Assembly (NCBI GenBank): GCA_024138025.1
Contig: JAMXBD010000403.1
Span: 972,361 to 1,036,360, forward strand
Reading direction: 5' to 3'
Source of the DNA: Combretum micranthum
Lineage: Eukaryota > Streptophyta > Magnoliopsida > Myrtales > Combretaceae
Length of the DNA stretch: 64,000 nt
The translations under genes and the position numbers were made by a program. Under the pieces are notes generated by a model that did not search any database, was not told the origin of the DNA, and worked only from the letters and a program-made list of their open reading frames with translations. Positions 24,689-36,604 of this stretch are shown here, piece by piece. Each line of letters starts with the position of its first letter. Positions within the stretch are counted from its first letter, which is position 1.

Positions 24689-25385
24689 CATCTTGTACAT
24701 ACTCATTCAGTCCTACTAATACCCATGTCCAATTTTTGGTTATGGGGACAAATCAAATCACACCACCACAAGTTTTAAAGATCTTATGCAATTGCTAATT
24801 TTGCCAAATCTTTAGAAATATACCGGTTTATACCCTTTTGAAGCATTAAATGAATAATTCTTCAAACTTAATTTTATAGCAATCAAATTGGTTTGAACTC
24901 AACCTACTTGAATTGTTTATTGGGTTAAATCTTAAAAAATGACACCTTTATTAGATGCTAATCTAATTCAACTATAATCAAATACCAAATGTTAGTTGAG
25001 TTGGTGAAAACATATATTTGTTTAAAAAGATAATATTGTTTTAGATAAATGGAGTTTACACAAGTATAATCGAGTTGAGCTTCATGAGTGTTGTTTCAAG
25101 TTTGATTTAAATTTAAGCTTCAACTTATGGAGTGTTATTTCAAGTCATGCCCAAAAATAAATCTCAAAGTCAATTAAATTTGATTTGAGTTGAACTCCAT
25201 TTATAATGGAGCGTTACACCTTTCATTATTTATATTTGATTTGCCGAGGACACGAGGTTATCTAGAATAATTTTTCTTTTAAATCTAATCTTTGTACTTT
25301 AACTTAATCTAAATGTGAAATAATAGATTCAGTTTACTGACATCCCATGAAGACTCCTAATTCTACTCTTCAGGAAACGACAGGC

Positions 25386-28300
25386 GACGTCGTCGTTTTT
25401 CCAGTGCCCAACATCGAAGCTGCGTGTTTACGTAAACCGTGGTGGTTATATGTACTTATAAGACATGTCGTCGTCGTCTTCTTGGTTTTAAGTCATCAGA
25501 AGGGGTACCTGGAAGATCAAGCGTGACTTTCTCATGTCTTCTTTTACGTACTTTTTAAACTGCTTTCCCGTGGAAGGTTTAATCAGTGATACAGGGCTTT
25601 CAAGTAGGGGCCATATGGTGGCCTAAAAGAAAAAAAGTAGAGGCCATATGCGAGTCAAGCGACACTCTTAACCATGGATTGATGATTACTTAACAGGAAG
25701 CGTGTACAGAGATCAATAAATTTTAAAACATGTCATGTTTTTTCTAATTTCAACTTTTTCTCGATGAATTTATTAGGGAATTTAAAAAAATAATAATATT
25801 TTGAACAAAATTTATAAAAATGCCGCTATAACAAAAATAATCCAAAAACTAGACATCTTGAGATTGCTTGTTTCATCATTTTTTAATCATTTTGTCATCA
25901 TATATTTTATTATTTTCAAATAAATATTTGTTAAGAAATAGATACTGATAAAAAATTAACAGTTTTGCTCATAAATAGACCAAATAAATATCATACAAAT
26001 ATGTTACAATTATAGATAAATATATATATATATATATGATATAGATAAAAATTGGATAATCCAAATAGAATTCATATTTTCAAAAAACGAGTTTAGGCTG
26101 TATTGAACTTGTTTGTTAAAGAGATAAGTTCATTACATTCCAAACTCATCTCTTGAAAAAATTAGTTCAACTTATCTATTTCTAGGATTATTTTTGTCCT
26201 AGTAGCATCTTTGTAATTTTATTCAAACTATTATTATTATTATTAATATTTTTTTTCTTATCCCAAATTTATTATGATTTAGATATTGTATTAGTTTGAC
26301 AAAACGAGGATAAAGAATTCTCTTAAAGTAAGATTTTAAGAATAAGTTCATCTTTTGCAAAAAGGTTAATGTCGTAGTTGATACCTTTTCTTAGCTCCGT
26401 CGATAACGTGATATGCTACGTGTCTACAAATGATTATTTTTTTTACCATTATAATTATTATTTTTCTAATTAATGGCCTCCAAATGATACTTCTAACTAA
26501 GCCCAAAAACCCACAAACTTTTCTTGCCAAACCCATCCCGTTTCCAATATGCCCCTAGCCGGGCAAAGGTGATATTATTTCAATAATGTTCATTCAAATT
26601 GTTTTATATAAAGAAGACTGGTTATTAAACTTTAGCAACGTGGAAAAGTTGTTTGTGGTATAGGAGTGCCCAATAGCCATTGAAGCCCCATAAGAACAAA
26701 GCCAGCACCAGAAACTCTCCATAAACCCTCCACTAAACCCACATAAACTATCGAATTTTGTTACAATCTGTCTTCTTTGTATTACTAGTCTATTGTTTCC
26801 TGCTCCAAAATCGGTACTTTGCTTGTTGTTCCAAACCGAATATCCTTTTCCAAGATCTAAGATACAACAAGGCCAACCCCCTTTCTTGTTATAGCAGCTT
26901 CGACATTTGGAGAGGATTTTTCTATGATATTATCCTTGGTTGCACATTTTAATATGACACTCTGTTTTCAAAAAGAAAAACAGAGATGGATACGTACAAC
27001 CAAATTGATCGCCCATGGTGGATTGCAAGTACTTTTCACTACATGGGTCCTTAGTGTTTGATTGTCCATGGTAGAAAGCCACTAAACTAGATGATAAAAA
27101 GCTCTCTTTTAAGTCTCTCTTATCTTGTGGATAGATTCTTTTTAGGTACTTTAATGTTAAGTTCTACACTACCGTCCCATGTGGGATTTTTTTTTTTTTT
27201 GGCTCATAGGTCTCAACAGTAGTTGAATGTGAAGGAAATTCTTCCACAGAGTTTGTTCTGCTTGGAACAATTTCTTATTCAGAAATAAAAGAGAAAATTC
27301 TCATTTTTCAGTTCTTTGGCGTATTGTTTCAGCCTTGTGATGCATTTCTTGTACTCTTTAAAAGAGAAGGTTCGTCTTTCCTCGCATATTTTCCTTTTTC
27401 AGTATGTTTTTCTTCTATGTTTATGATTTTTCTTGATACTTTCAAATGATACTGCTCTTAACATACTTTTTTTTTATTAATGGAGTATTAATACCTATTA
27501 AGCTAATGGTGGTTGATATTTTTGGTTTTTAACAAAATTGAAGCTATGATGTTTCTTCCAATCAGTAAAAATGGTGAAAGATGTTAGGGTTTTGATATAT
27601 GTCATCGTTGTCGAGGTCTTTGTTTTTTATTGCTAATTTGTTCCATATCTGTCCCTTGTTTTGCCTACACCGATGATTTCAAATCCAAAAAACTCCCATA
27701 TTACTAATTTTTTAGTAAGTACTCATCTTTATAATGAGTATGGGCTTGTAGGTTGTCTATGTTGGGTTTAAATTGGATATAGGTTGGACTAGAATTCAAA
27801 TTTGCTTATGGGCATTGATATTATTTATTGTTATGGGCTTGATGTTATTTATTGTTACAAATTAATTAATACTAATAATAATAATGTTAATAATAAGTAA
27901 GTCAAATAAATTGATAATTTTAAAATAATTATAATAATTACAATGATAAAATAAAATGAAAAAAGGTAAGTGCCACATTAGTTGACATGTGATTTTTCTA
28001 TAGGGTGAGAGTGCCATGTTATTGATGGAGCTAATGGAAGTTACATTAGGTAGAAATTAGGTACATGAAAACTGATAAAAAAATTGATCAAATCGAAAGT
28101 TCAGGTGCTTAATTGCACATTTGGACAAAGTTGAGGTACCAATTGTGACATTACGCCTTTGCAAAAATAATTGGTAACACTTGTTTGGTTTAAAAACAAC
28201 TATGAGCTATTAATGAAATAGGCCTAGGTCGACATCGGATGAACTGGTTTGAAAATTATTTAGGTAGCTCATCTTGTTGAACTTATGGTTTAATGACCCA

Positions 28301-28537
28301 GCTCAAACATGCTAGGTCCAAAGGCTAAAAAGTCAGACTTGTAATTTTTATTTATTATTTTTATGTAATATTATGGAGCACACAAGGCATGTGCACTACT
28401 ATCAGGCGATATTCAATGATGTACAAACATAATAATTAAATCTTATTCCTTATTTTAGTATGTATTTGATGACTCCTTTGATAAGATAAAAATAATATGT
28501 TTAGAATTTTCTTAAGGTAACTTAATAGATGTATTTA
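25386..28537. other. No recognised gene
   Basis: AT-rich intergenic DNA. A 64-codon open frame at 26758-26952 (+) resembles nothing I know. About 27960-28165 ends in AGGTACCAATTGTGACATTA and shares terminal motifs with MITE family M1, so it is probably a diverged member lacking a clear left end. A (TA)n tract is at about 26020-26038. Confidence 0.5.
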
Positions 28538-28786
28538 GGGTTAATAACAAAATGATACCTAAACTCTCGCAAAATATTCAATAAGATAACTAGAATTTCA
28601 TTTTGAGCTTTAGGTATAAAAAGTTTGTGAAAACTTTGTTCAAATATTAAAATTGTCAAAGCCAAATTTCAAGCATGAAAAAAGTCCATGAAAATTTCAT
28701 TCAAGTATCAAATTGTTTAGAACCAAACTTCAGGTACCTAATTGAATATTTTGTAAAAGTTTAGATATCATTTTTGACATTATCCC
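28538..28786. mobile_element. Mutator-like MITE, family M1, copy c
   Basis: 249 bp. The left end GGGTTAATAACAAAATGATA and the reverse complement of the right end GGGATAATGTCAAAAATGAT form long terminal inverted repeats that extend, with mismatches, to AAAATATTCAAT. Flanks ATGTATTTA (28529-28537) and ATATATTTA (28787-28795) match at 8 of 9. No coding capacity. Confidence 0.85.
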
Positions 28787-31302
28787 ATATATTTATAATA
28801 TTGTATTTTTCTTTTTTTTAAGCATATAAATATTGTTTCTTTTTGCAAATCATTAGTTGTATAAGGGGTGGGTAGGTAATCCTGTTATAGAAACTACAAA
28901 GTAACCACTCTTATTATGCTCAATCGAGTAGAGATTGAGTGGGTATTGAGAATCATATGATAAGTTTAGGATACAAATATTTTAGTACAACAAATTTTCT
29001 ATTCATGTCCAGGAGGTCCATGAAACCTTTATCAAATAAAATGAACATTGTGTCAACACAGGAATCACAACACAAATATTAGGTCATATTATGATTTCAA
29101 TCCTATATGTGGCTTCTACCATATATTTGACAATGAGAAGCTTTACACTAATTTATTTAGTACAATCACTAAGATGTAGATGGAAGGTTTCATGTGCATA
29201 TTGTGTGTGTATTATACTTCACGTAACCTTAAAGAAATAACATAGAGGTGACACGTGGAGGAGTTGATTGGAGAAAAAGATTAGGACAGAGGAAGAATCG
29301 AGTATCGAGCAGTTTTTATGTAATTAGGCATCTCCTTCGCACGAATAGCTATTTGATCCCTAAGAGTAAAACTCCTCCCATTAAAATTTGTGAAATAGCC
29401 TAGAAAATAGGATAAATGAATAAATAAAACAATAAATAACTAAATAAAATAGGGGCAGATGAGTCATTTTACCCCCTAATATATTATAACTGCTCTTTAC
29501 TAAAACTATCATATTGTTTCCCCAACAATTTACAACAAAACCAACAATCCCTTCCTCTAGACCCTAGCCATGCAAAATCTTATGGTAAGACATTTTTTTT
29601 TCAAGTGCGATCAAATCTCAACGATAAACATGCATTAAAGTTGAGTACTTAACTTTTTCTTAGTATACTAACAATTCAACGATATTGAAATAGTAGAATT
29701 TTAAGAATTCTTATTGAGAAACTCCTAAGAGTTGAAGAAAGATTTTGAAGTTTTGTTGGACACATCGATAATTACATGATGGAGCAGTAACTTACATTAT
29801 AGGTTTTGAAATCTTGGTGTTCTTGATTTATAAAGTGGATTTAATTAGTATCAGGAAAGTTTCCATATAGAATTTTATGTTGATGTGATGTTTGTGTTGG
29901 AATTGAGATTGGTTATGCTTTAGAAGATGTATAAGTGATAAATAATGGTAAATTTAATGTTTAAAAATGAAAAAAAGCGTGTTTTGTTATAGTAACATTG
30001 GAAAAAGCCTTCGTTTGGGTAAACAAAAGTTAAAGAGTGCCTGTGTTTGAATTTATGTTATGTCATGTTAACCTTCCTTTTTGAACACGACCTTATACAC
30101 ATGTCATGTTTAGACCATGTTTAGTACAATTTTTTTCGAACTCATATTTTTTTTTCTTCACAAAACACTTGAAACTTGTCTAACTCTTTTCTTTGGGGTT
30201 TAGTATTACTCTAAAGTTGTAAAACATACATATTATACTATTGTCAAGTTCTCATTCTAAAATAAAATTTTTCTTCTCTTTTACACTAATGGTGGGAACT
30301 ACAAGAAATGTGATATATAGGTAAATTTGGAAACATGGACCATTTTACATATTAATCCATGCTATAACTCATGTTTAGAGAGTTCAAGAGCTTTGAGTTA
30401 TTTATTTATTTATTTTAGCTGTTAAAGAGATTTGAGTTTAGGAATAGTGCACATTCTAGATATGCATATACCCTCTTTATTGCTTATGCTTGTTTATGAT
30501 AGAATTCTAAATTGACTAATTGAATACTTAACCATAAAATTTTATTGGGTATGCTTGGTTGTGGTTGGTGGACTGGTTGTACTGGAGATGCTAACACAAC
30601 ATCTTGATGATTATTATGTGACACCATCGTTGCATAGAGTCGTAGTTAGAGATGATTACGATTAGATTTAGGTGTATGGGCTCACGGATATTAGGAAGTA
30701 CTCAACATCATATATCTATTAATTTATATACGTGTAGTGGGATACAAAGTTACTCCCATTTTTTTTTAGTTTAAACTAAAGATAATAAAGCACTAGTTGT
30801 TGCATTATGTGTAGACTTCGGCATGGGTCGAACCTATGACTTGGATTGAATTGGCACTAATGGGTTTGACCAGTTGGCTCAATCTGGCCGAACGGGTCAT
30901 GACTTATCTAACAACCCAACGAGTAACGGGTTATTGGTGGTTCAACACCACTGATCCGCTAATCTATCAGGTCAGGCAAGTCATAATTAAGAAAAAAATC
31001 ATTAATTACAATGTTTCTCCTGTGCATGTAAAACAATGGGCTTCTCTTGGAAATTTAAAAAGTATGCAGTGCATGCAGTGTGTGTCTCGGTAAATAATCT
31101 TGATATTGACACCTTGAGTTTATCACTACTCACAGGTATGAGAAAGAGAGAGCAATGAAGAAAAAAATAGAAGAGGAAAAGATGAAATGCCAAAGCCAAA
31201 GGAAAGTGAAGAAGCAAGTAGGTGTTATTACAACATAGTATCATTTAGTCAAGGGAGAGAGTTTATTGTTGTTTTGGTTTTTTCATATGGAGAATATAAT
31301 AA
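28787..31302. other. No recognised gene; GC-richer patch before a NAC fragment
   Basis: Mostly AT-rich. From about 30814 to 30990 a patch with GGTCGAACC, CCGAACGGGTCATGAC and CAACCCAACG has the composition of plant hAT-type MITEs. An AG-rich stretch (31140-31215) lies just upstream of the NAC start codon, as in many plant 5' UTRs. Confidence 0.4.
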
Positions 31303-31470
31303 ATGGGGTTGAGAGACATTCGAGCAACGTTACCTCCTGGATTTAGGTTTTATCTAAGCGATGATGAGTTGGTGTGCCATTATCTTTACAATAAAATAGC
31401 AAATGAGGAAGTTCTCAAGTACACTATGGTTGAGATTGACTTACATGCTTGTGAACCATGGAAACTTCCT
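31303..31470 (+). pseudogene. NAC transcription factor, isolated first-exon fragment
   Basis: Encodes an N-terminus starting MGLRDIRATLPPGFRFYLSD and running to HACEPWKLP. It is NAC subdomain A (LPPGFRF), subdomain B (DDELVCHYL) and the start of C (EIDLHACEPW). In intact NAC genes the first exon ends near EPW-LP. Here no GT donor follows; the frame runs into a CT microsatellite and stops at 31509, and no DNA-binding remainder of the NAC domain (WYFF, NRAT, GYWK-like) is seen downstream. The first exon is nearly free of damage, so the copy is fairly recent. NAC proteins are plant-specific DNA-binding regulators; this fragment could not bind DNA. Confidence 0.8.
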
Positions 31471-33159
31471 AATATTTTTGCTCTCTCTCTCTCTCTCAAG
31501 CGCGCGTGATTAAAAAGGAAACAAATGAATGTACGAGTCTTTTGGGCAAAGAACTAAAAGAATGAAAAAAAAAAGAAAGTTGAAATAAAGATGTGTGGAG
31601 GAGAATGCTTTGGAATTTGGATCATCCAAAGTTTTCCTTCGAGAACTAAAATGAAAAAATATTATTTATAGCCATTTTGCTTAATACAACATGTGAAAGG
31701 CAGCCGATAAAAAAAAAAAATAACTTACATGGGCCAATAGGGCGAAACTCGGACAGTAACCTGTTGGGTTGAACCAGCCTACCTTGGCATGTATGCATTT
31801 GAATTGATTCCAGGTCAAGCCAATATTGACTCGTGAGCCAGTTGTTCTGAGCCTGTTCCAGGCCGAGTTGACCTTGTGCTGACGTCTAATTACATGTATG
31901 TTTGCATGTGGGTGTGTTAATACTCGATTACACGCATATGGTTGTAGTATGTGTATTAGGCCCTGGCTCATTTTGTCCTCCTTTTCAGGTACAAGCAATT
32001 TGTTATTGGTTACAAATTAAAGTGTATGATTAGCTAATGAATATTGGGGGCAACGCTAGAATTGGTATATCTCAAGAAGATATATGGCTAGTTATTCGTT
32101 AGTATGTAATATATAGTATTTAATAACCTCAGTTGTTGTGTTGCTTAATATGTTCCTAATACAACTTTGATCCTTCTGAATCGTTTGGTTCTCTATCTAG
32201 CTTGTATAATAGTTAGTGTATTCAATGAATCAAATAATGTTAGATTATGATATCAAATGTTTGAATATATCTTAAGTGATGGAAAAAATTTGTTTTGTGT
32301 TCTAAGTTTTAGTTATTATTAGAAGTGTATTTAGATTTACATTTATTATATATATCATGGTAGCTAATAGTAGGTTCTAAGTTAATATAGACATGTGACA
32401 AGCTGTGAATAGCATAATTTTAGCTGTTACAATTGGTTTTCTTACTAAACTTCCTCTATTAAATACCGTTTCTCTACTCTCTGAGTTGTATCAAATAAGG
32501 AAATATGATTGAGTATCTATATACACTCTTGGGTTTTTGAGATCTATTTGATCTCATTGATGATTGAGATGAAGTGAAACTTATCTACTTAAGAGATATC
32601 TTTATAAACTTGTCGAGAGCCCAAGGTGAGTAACCTTCTTTCTTAAATGCATTTCTTGAAGAGGTTGACAGTAGGAGAATTTTTTCCATAATCCCATTTT
32701 GAACTTGGAACTAAATCTATTTAAGTCAAAGTAAGTTATAAATTAGACTGCCTAATCTCCCTAACCTAAAGATTTAAACCAAATTATTACTAAGTTTTAG
32801 TCAACCATTCAAACGAAGCCAAACCATTCATCATATGCACTTAGTAGGAGATATTTTGACAAGGCATTTGTTAATATGGGTAAAGCATTTGTCCTTTGGC
32901 AAAAACAAACACCTATTTTACATGTGTCAAAAAATAAGAAGATGACATATCAATAAGTGATGGCCCATCTTGTAGATAAAATCTTATCTCTTCACTTTAA
33001 CAAGAAAAGGTGAGACGGAAAGGCGAAGGGAAAAATAGAGACTGCCTTTGAGGAACTTTGATGCAACTTAATAATTTTGATTTCTATTTTAGCGTTTATG
33101 TCATGGACATGGAATTAGGGGTATATGTGGGGTCAACAGGAGCCTGATCTGAATGGGAT
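31471..33159. other. No recognised gene
   Basis: A second GC-richer patch at about 31733-31895 (GGGTTGAACCAGCC, CAGGTCAAGCC, GAGCCAGTTG) is similar in composition to 30814-30990, so the NAC fragment is flanked by two such patches. I could not establish them as inverted repeats. The rest is AT-rich and unremarkable. Confidence 0.4.
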
Positions 33160-34160
33160 GTATATATAAATTCAGATACTACCAGCAAGTGTACTGGGTC
33201 TTAATCAAGTAATATAGAATGAGTAGAGTATCGTTCCCACAGAGACTAAATTAACTACTAGATTGATATTAGCTTATACTAATATTTAGATAATCAAAGT
33301 ATATCAGTTAACTATAACTAATCAATTATATCTACTTATGAATGCAAATGAGAATGTGAGAAGTTTATATAAGATGAATGTGGGAAGGAACAAAATCCAT
33401 CCTAATCTTTACTAATCATGCTGAATTTATATTATATAAACAATTAGGATTATGGATATTTGTAAGAAATTGTAAAAACCTAAAACAAAGTTTTAGTTAA
33501 CCATAGAATATTCTATTAGCTTCTACTATACAAATTATCAATGGAATCTAATTTATAATCATAAATCTTCCAATTCTATGATTATCTAATATCCTAAATT
33601 AACTTCTCCTAATTCTTTAGTGAGAAATTAAAATAAAAATATTGTATGAAGTATATGGAACAATTTCTAAATTAATATTAAACTTAATTGTTTCCACAAT
33701 TGTTGTTTAATTTCAATTCATGAATTCCTATGAATCCTAATTCTTTTTCCAAATCATTAGAATTCTTATCAATTCAATTTCAGTCAGAAATAAAATAGAT
33801 AATTAGGATTCAATACAAATATTCCATAATTCTAATAATCCTATAATATAAATTCAAGAATCATTTTAGCAAAAATTTGGATTTCATCACTTCCCATAAA
33901 GAAATGTTTAGCTACTCATGGATGTTGATTCAACAATCAAATAAGAATATGTAATTGATAGCATTATGAATAGATAATTTAGATAAATGAATTGCATAAG
34001 AAAGAGATTAGATATCACCAATTCAAGTATCACAATCTTCAATTACAATCCTTGAAAGCTCAAATTCTCTCACAAATCTCTATGAAAATGCTAGACTATT
34101 GTATACTAGAGTGTTCTAATTTGCTTTTGCTTGTTGATAAATGTTGGAGGGGGGAGAACC

Positions 34161-34172
34161 CCTATTTATAGG
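34161..34172 (-). promoter_or_regulatory. TATA box of the LARD-like LTR
   Basis: CCTATAAATAGG on the minus strand, a strong plant TATA match in an otherwise ordinary AT-rich setting. A start site about 30 bp further (near 34130) would be expected. Confidence 0.65.
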
Positions 34173-34220
34173 AAAAATTTCGTGCAAAGCATTAATAGAA
34201 ATTTGCAGTTTCACTTCGTA

Positions 34221-34765
34221 TGCCGACAGTTATGGATCTACGCCGGCGGCTTACAGACGGCGTATATCCATTTTCTTCTTTGCGCAGGCAGTGCTGGCAG
34301 CTTTTAACTTCAGCTACAAAGGTAGGCCGCTTCTACGCCGGCGGCTTAGATATAGATCTAGCCGGTGTATATGATAAGAAATGAAAGGTTGGGCCGATTT
34401 ATAACGAAAGCTGTCTCAAAGCCGGCGGCTTTGATATCGGCTTAGACACTTCAGCATATTTGGTCTCTTCAATTTCCTCCAAGCATGTGTTATCTTCATG
34501 TCACTTCAGATGTATGATCTACACTGCCTTAACGCCGGCGGCTTAGGAGCCGGCATAGGTTGTAACTCCTTTTACGTTGGTGACTTTTCAACTCTGAGTT
34601 GCCGGCCTTTTGTGTAAGCTGGCCTCTTCATCTTCTACGCCGACGGTTTTGAGGCGGCGTATAGTTGGTTGAGTCAAAGGCTAGCAAAGCTGGCAGTGTA
34701 AGTAGTGGCCTTGAAGGTAAGCCGTCTGAACGCTGGCAGCTTTTATGTATGAAATGCCGGCCTAT
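34221..34765 (-). promoter_or_regulatory. Cluster of GCC-box-like motifs in LTR U3
   Basis: Four exact AGCCGCC motifs on minus (GGCGGCT on plus at 34245, 34340, 34424, 34537), each inside the palindrome-like core GCCGGCGGC. Degenerate copies with mostly transition changes lie near 34293, 34575, 34638 and 34731, and two GCCGAC cores at 34222 and 34639. All lie 50-600 bp upstream of the TATA box. AGCCGCC is the known ERF-binding GCC box and GCCGAC the DRE/CRT core. Function here is inferred from motif and position only. Confidence 0.5.
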
Positions 34766-36419
34766 CTTTCAATTTTTCCAATTTTCTCTTCAAAGTTTCT
34801 TGTTTTGATTTCTTTAACCAAATTAGACCTGAAACATGAATTTTAATCAAAACAAGTATCCATTCTAGCTCTTTTAAACATCAACAAATCGTATAAAATA
34901 TGATCTTATCAATTCCCCCAAACTTGAACTTTTGCTTGCCTTTAAGCAAAATGAAGAACAAAATGAAATCTCTTATAGATAGTACAATTTTCCCAATTTA
35001 ATCACAATTTCTTTAACTTGTTTTTCTTGTATCTATTGCTCTAACCATACTAATTTCTTGTAATTAGAGTACTATAATTAAAATTTGGGAGTTAATCCAA
35101 ACAAAACAAGTTTCAATCTCAATCTTTAGCAAAAGAATATTCCATTCAAAAAGCAAATACTCAATCCACTAAGGAAAAATACTCATTTAGACTTCATTGG
35201 ACTTTTAGCTTTTATATATATATTCTAAGTAACATTAAATGAAAGCATGTGGTATCTACTTTTTCCTTAGAATTTCTCCTTCTTTATTATAAGTTTCCTT
35301 TATTTGCATATTTGCATTCATTTTTCTTTTCTTTTTCAAGCATTTATTTTCTTTTTGGGACGTTTTTGCCTTCATCTTTTTGCTTTTCAAAGCTCATGAA
35401 TTGAATTTTTGCCTTTCTTCCCTTCTTGTTATAGTGAGTTCATTGAGTCGGCACATCCCAGGCTCATCACCTAAGTGACCAGGTTTCAAAATACCCCTAA
35501 GAACTCTTCCTCACTTTAACATTCAAGTTCAGATACTCACAACTCAAAATTTCAAGTCAGAGGAGTAGTGGCTATGCTTGTTTCTTTCTTTTTGAATGCA
35601 ATAACAATATCAAAGACTTATTTTTATAAAGGATCACTAAGTTTAAAAGTTTCTTCTACCTCTTTCACTAAGTGTTATAATTCAAAGAATATATACAAGC
35701 TAAAATTTCCTAGAAGTAAACCTGTTTATTTTTCACAAAAGGACTCGACCAGCTTTTAAATTTCCAATTCCAAAGTTAAAAATAAAGTAAACTTGTTTCT
35801 TAAGGATTTTACAACTTAATTTTAACTTAGTAAACCAATCACAACAGCAGTTGAGTAAGATACTTTTACAAGGCAATTTCATTGCTTTCAGTCTTTACTT
35901 TGTACTATCAAGAGATTTTTGAAAAAATTTTGGCAGAATTTCCCATAATTTGCTTTCAAACCAAAAACACAAGATGGGTATTTTCAAATATAAATAACAG
36001 CTGACAACAGATCATATTCACAACTTTAATTCAACACTTCACTCAATTTATCCCTTCCCTCACACTTCAAGTAAACAGTGTCCTCACTGTTTTGCAACAA
36101 ATTAAATCATAGGAAAGGAATAAGAAAAAGAATTTGATACTTCCCTGAATTCTGTTGTTTTACAGTCATCAAAATTGCATTGCAAGAGAATTTGCTTTGC
36201 TTGCTTGCTTGTAATCACTACAAAAGAAAAACAAAAACAGAAATAAAAGCATAAATAAAGGAGTCTACCCACAGGAACTTGGGTGCTCAATATATATACA
36301 TGCCAAGATAAAAAATAAAAATCAATAAAGATCAAATGAAAGCCAGCAGGATCTCTAGCTCTCTGGCCCTAGACTGGCTCTGCTACTATGCTCAGGAGTA
36401 TTTCTCTAAGTGTCTCTTG

Positions 36420-36604
36420 GGCTCGATAGCTTTGTCTTTGATTTTTTTTTTCAACTTTTTGCTCTATTAAAACTTAAACAAAAGCAGAACAAATGTAAAG
36501 CATATATATAATATTTTAAATATTTGAACAATTAATGATATTTAAATAATTAATTGTGTAATAATTATTCTCATCAAAATCATTCGTGAACATAAAGTTC
36601 AATA
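36420..36604 (-). repeat. Truncated 3' LTR of the copia element
   Basis: Matches 43334-43519 nearly base for base, from CTCGATAGCTTTGTC to AAAGTTCAATA. The outer ~1.43 kb of the LTR is missing, and the sequence changes abruptly at about 36420 to the LARD-like element. A polypurine-like AAAAATGGGAGA lies just inside on minus (36606-36618). Confidence 0.85.

Larger units (their letters stand above)
23288..25385 (+). repeat. Segmental duplication, copy B (with two MITEs)
   Basis: Second copy of 21165-22870, about 400 bp longer mainly because of two MITEs at 24297-24465 and 24509-24688. The region TGATAAGATATAG...CATTCAGCCC in copy A (about 22127-22178) is the empty site for both. Confidence 0.85.
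33160..34911 (-). repeat. Long LTR of the LARD-like element
   Basis: About 1.75 kb. The minus-strand start TGATAAG follows the polypurine tract. A TATA box CCTATAAATAGG (34161-34172) implies transcription towards lower coordinates, making 34172-34911 the U3 and the rest R-U5. The U3 contains the GCC-box-like cluster listed separately. Confidence 0.65.
33160..36419 (-). mobile_element. Non-coding LTR retrotransposon (LARD-like), truncated
   Basis: Read on minus: a polypurine tract AGTTTGGGGGAAT (34912-34924) is followed by a probable 3' LTR starting TGATAAGATCATA at 34911 and ending near 33160-33180, where ACCAGCAAGTGTACTGGGTC is, to my recollection, typical of plant LTRs of this kind. Upstream of the polypurine tract, 34925-36419 is internal sequence with no coding potential. 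The other LTR is absent: the element is cut at about 36419 by the copia element's truncated LTR. Lineage is uncertain; it could be the non-coding 3' end of an ordinary gypsy element. Confidence 0.65.

Noticed and set aside
26758..26952. 64-codon ORF in the intergenic region
   Set aside because: No recognisable domain, no neighbouring exons, no leader or terminator evidence.
30814..31895. A definite gene-capturing transposon around the NAC exon
   Set aside because: The two GC-richer patches do not pair convincingly as inverted or direct repeats by eye and no target duplication was found; kept only as a hypothesis in the findings.
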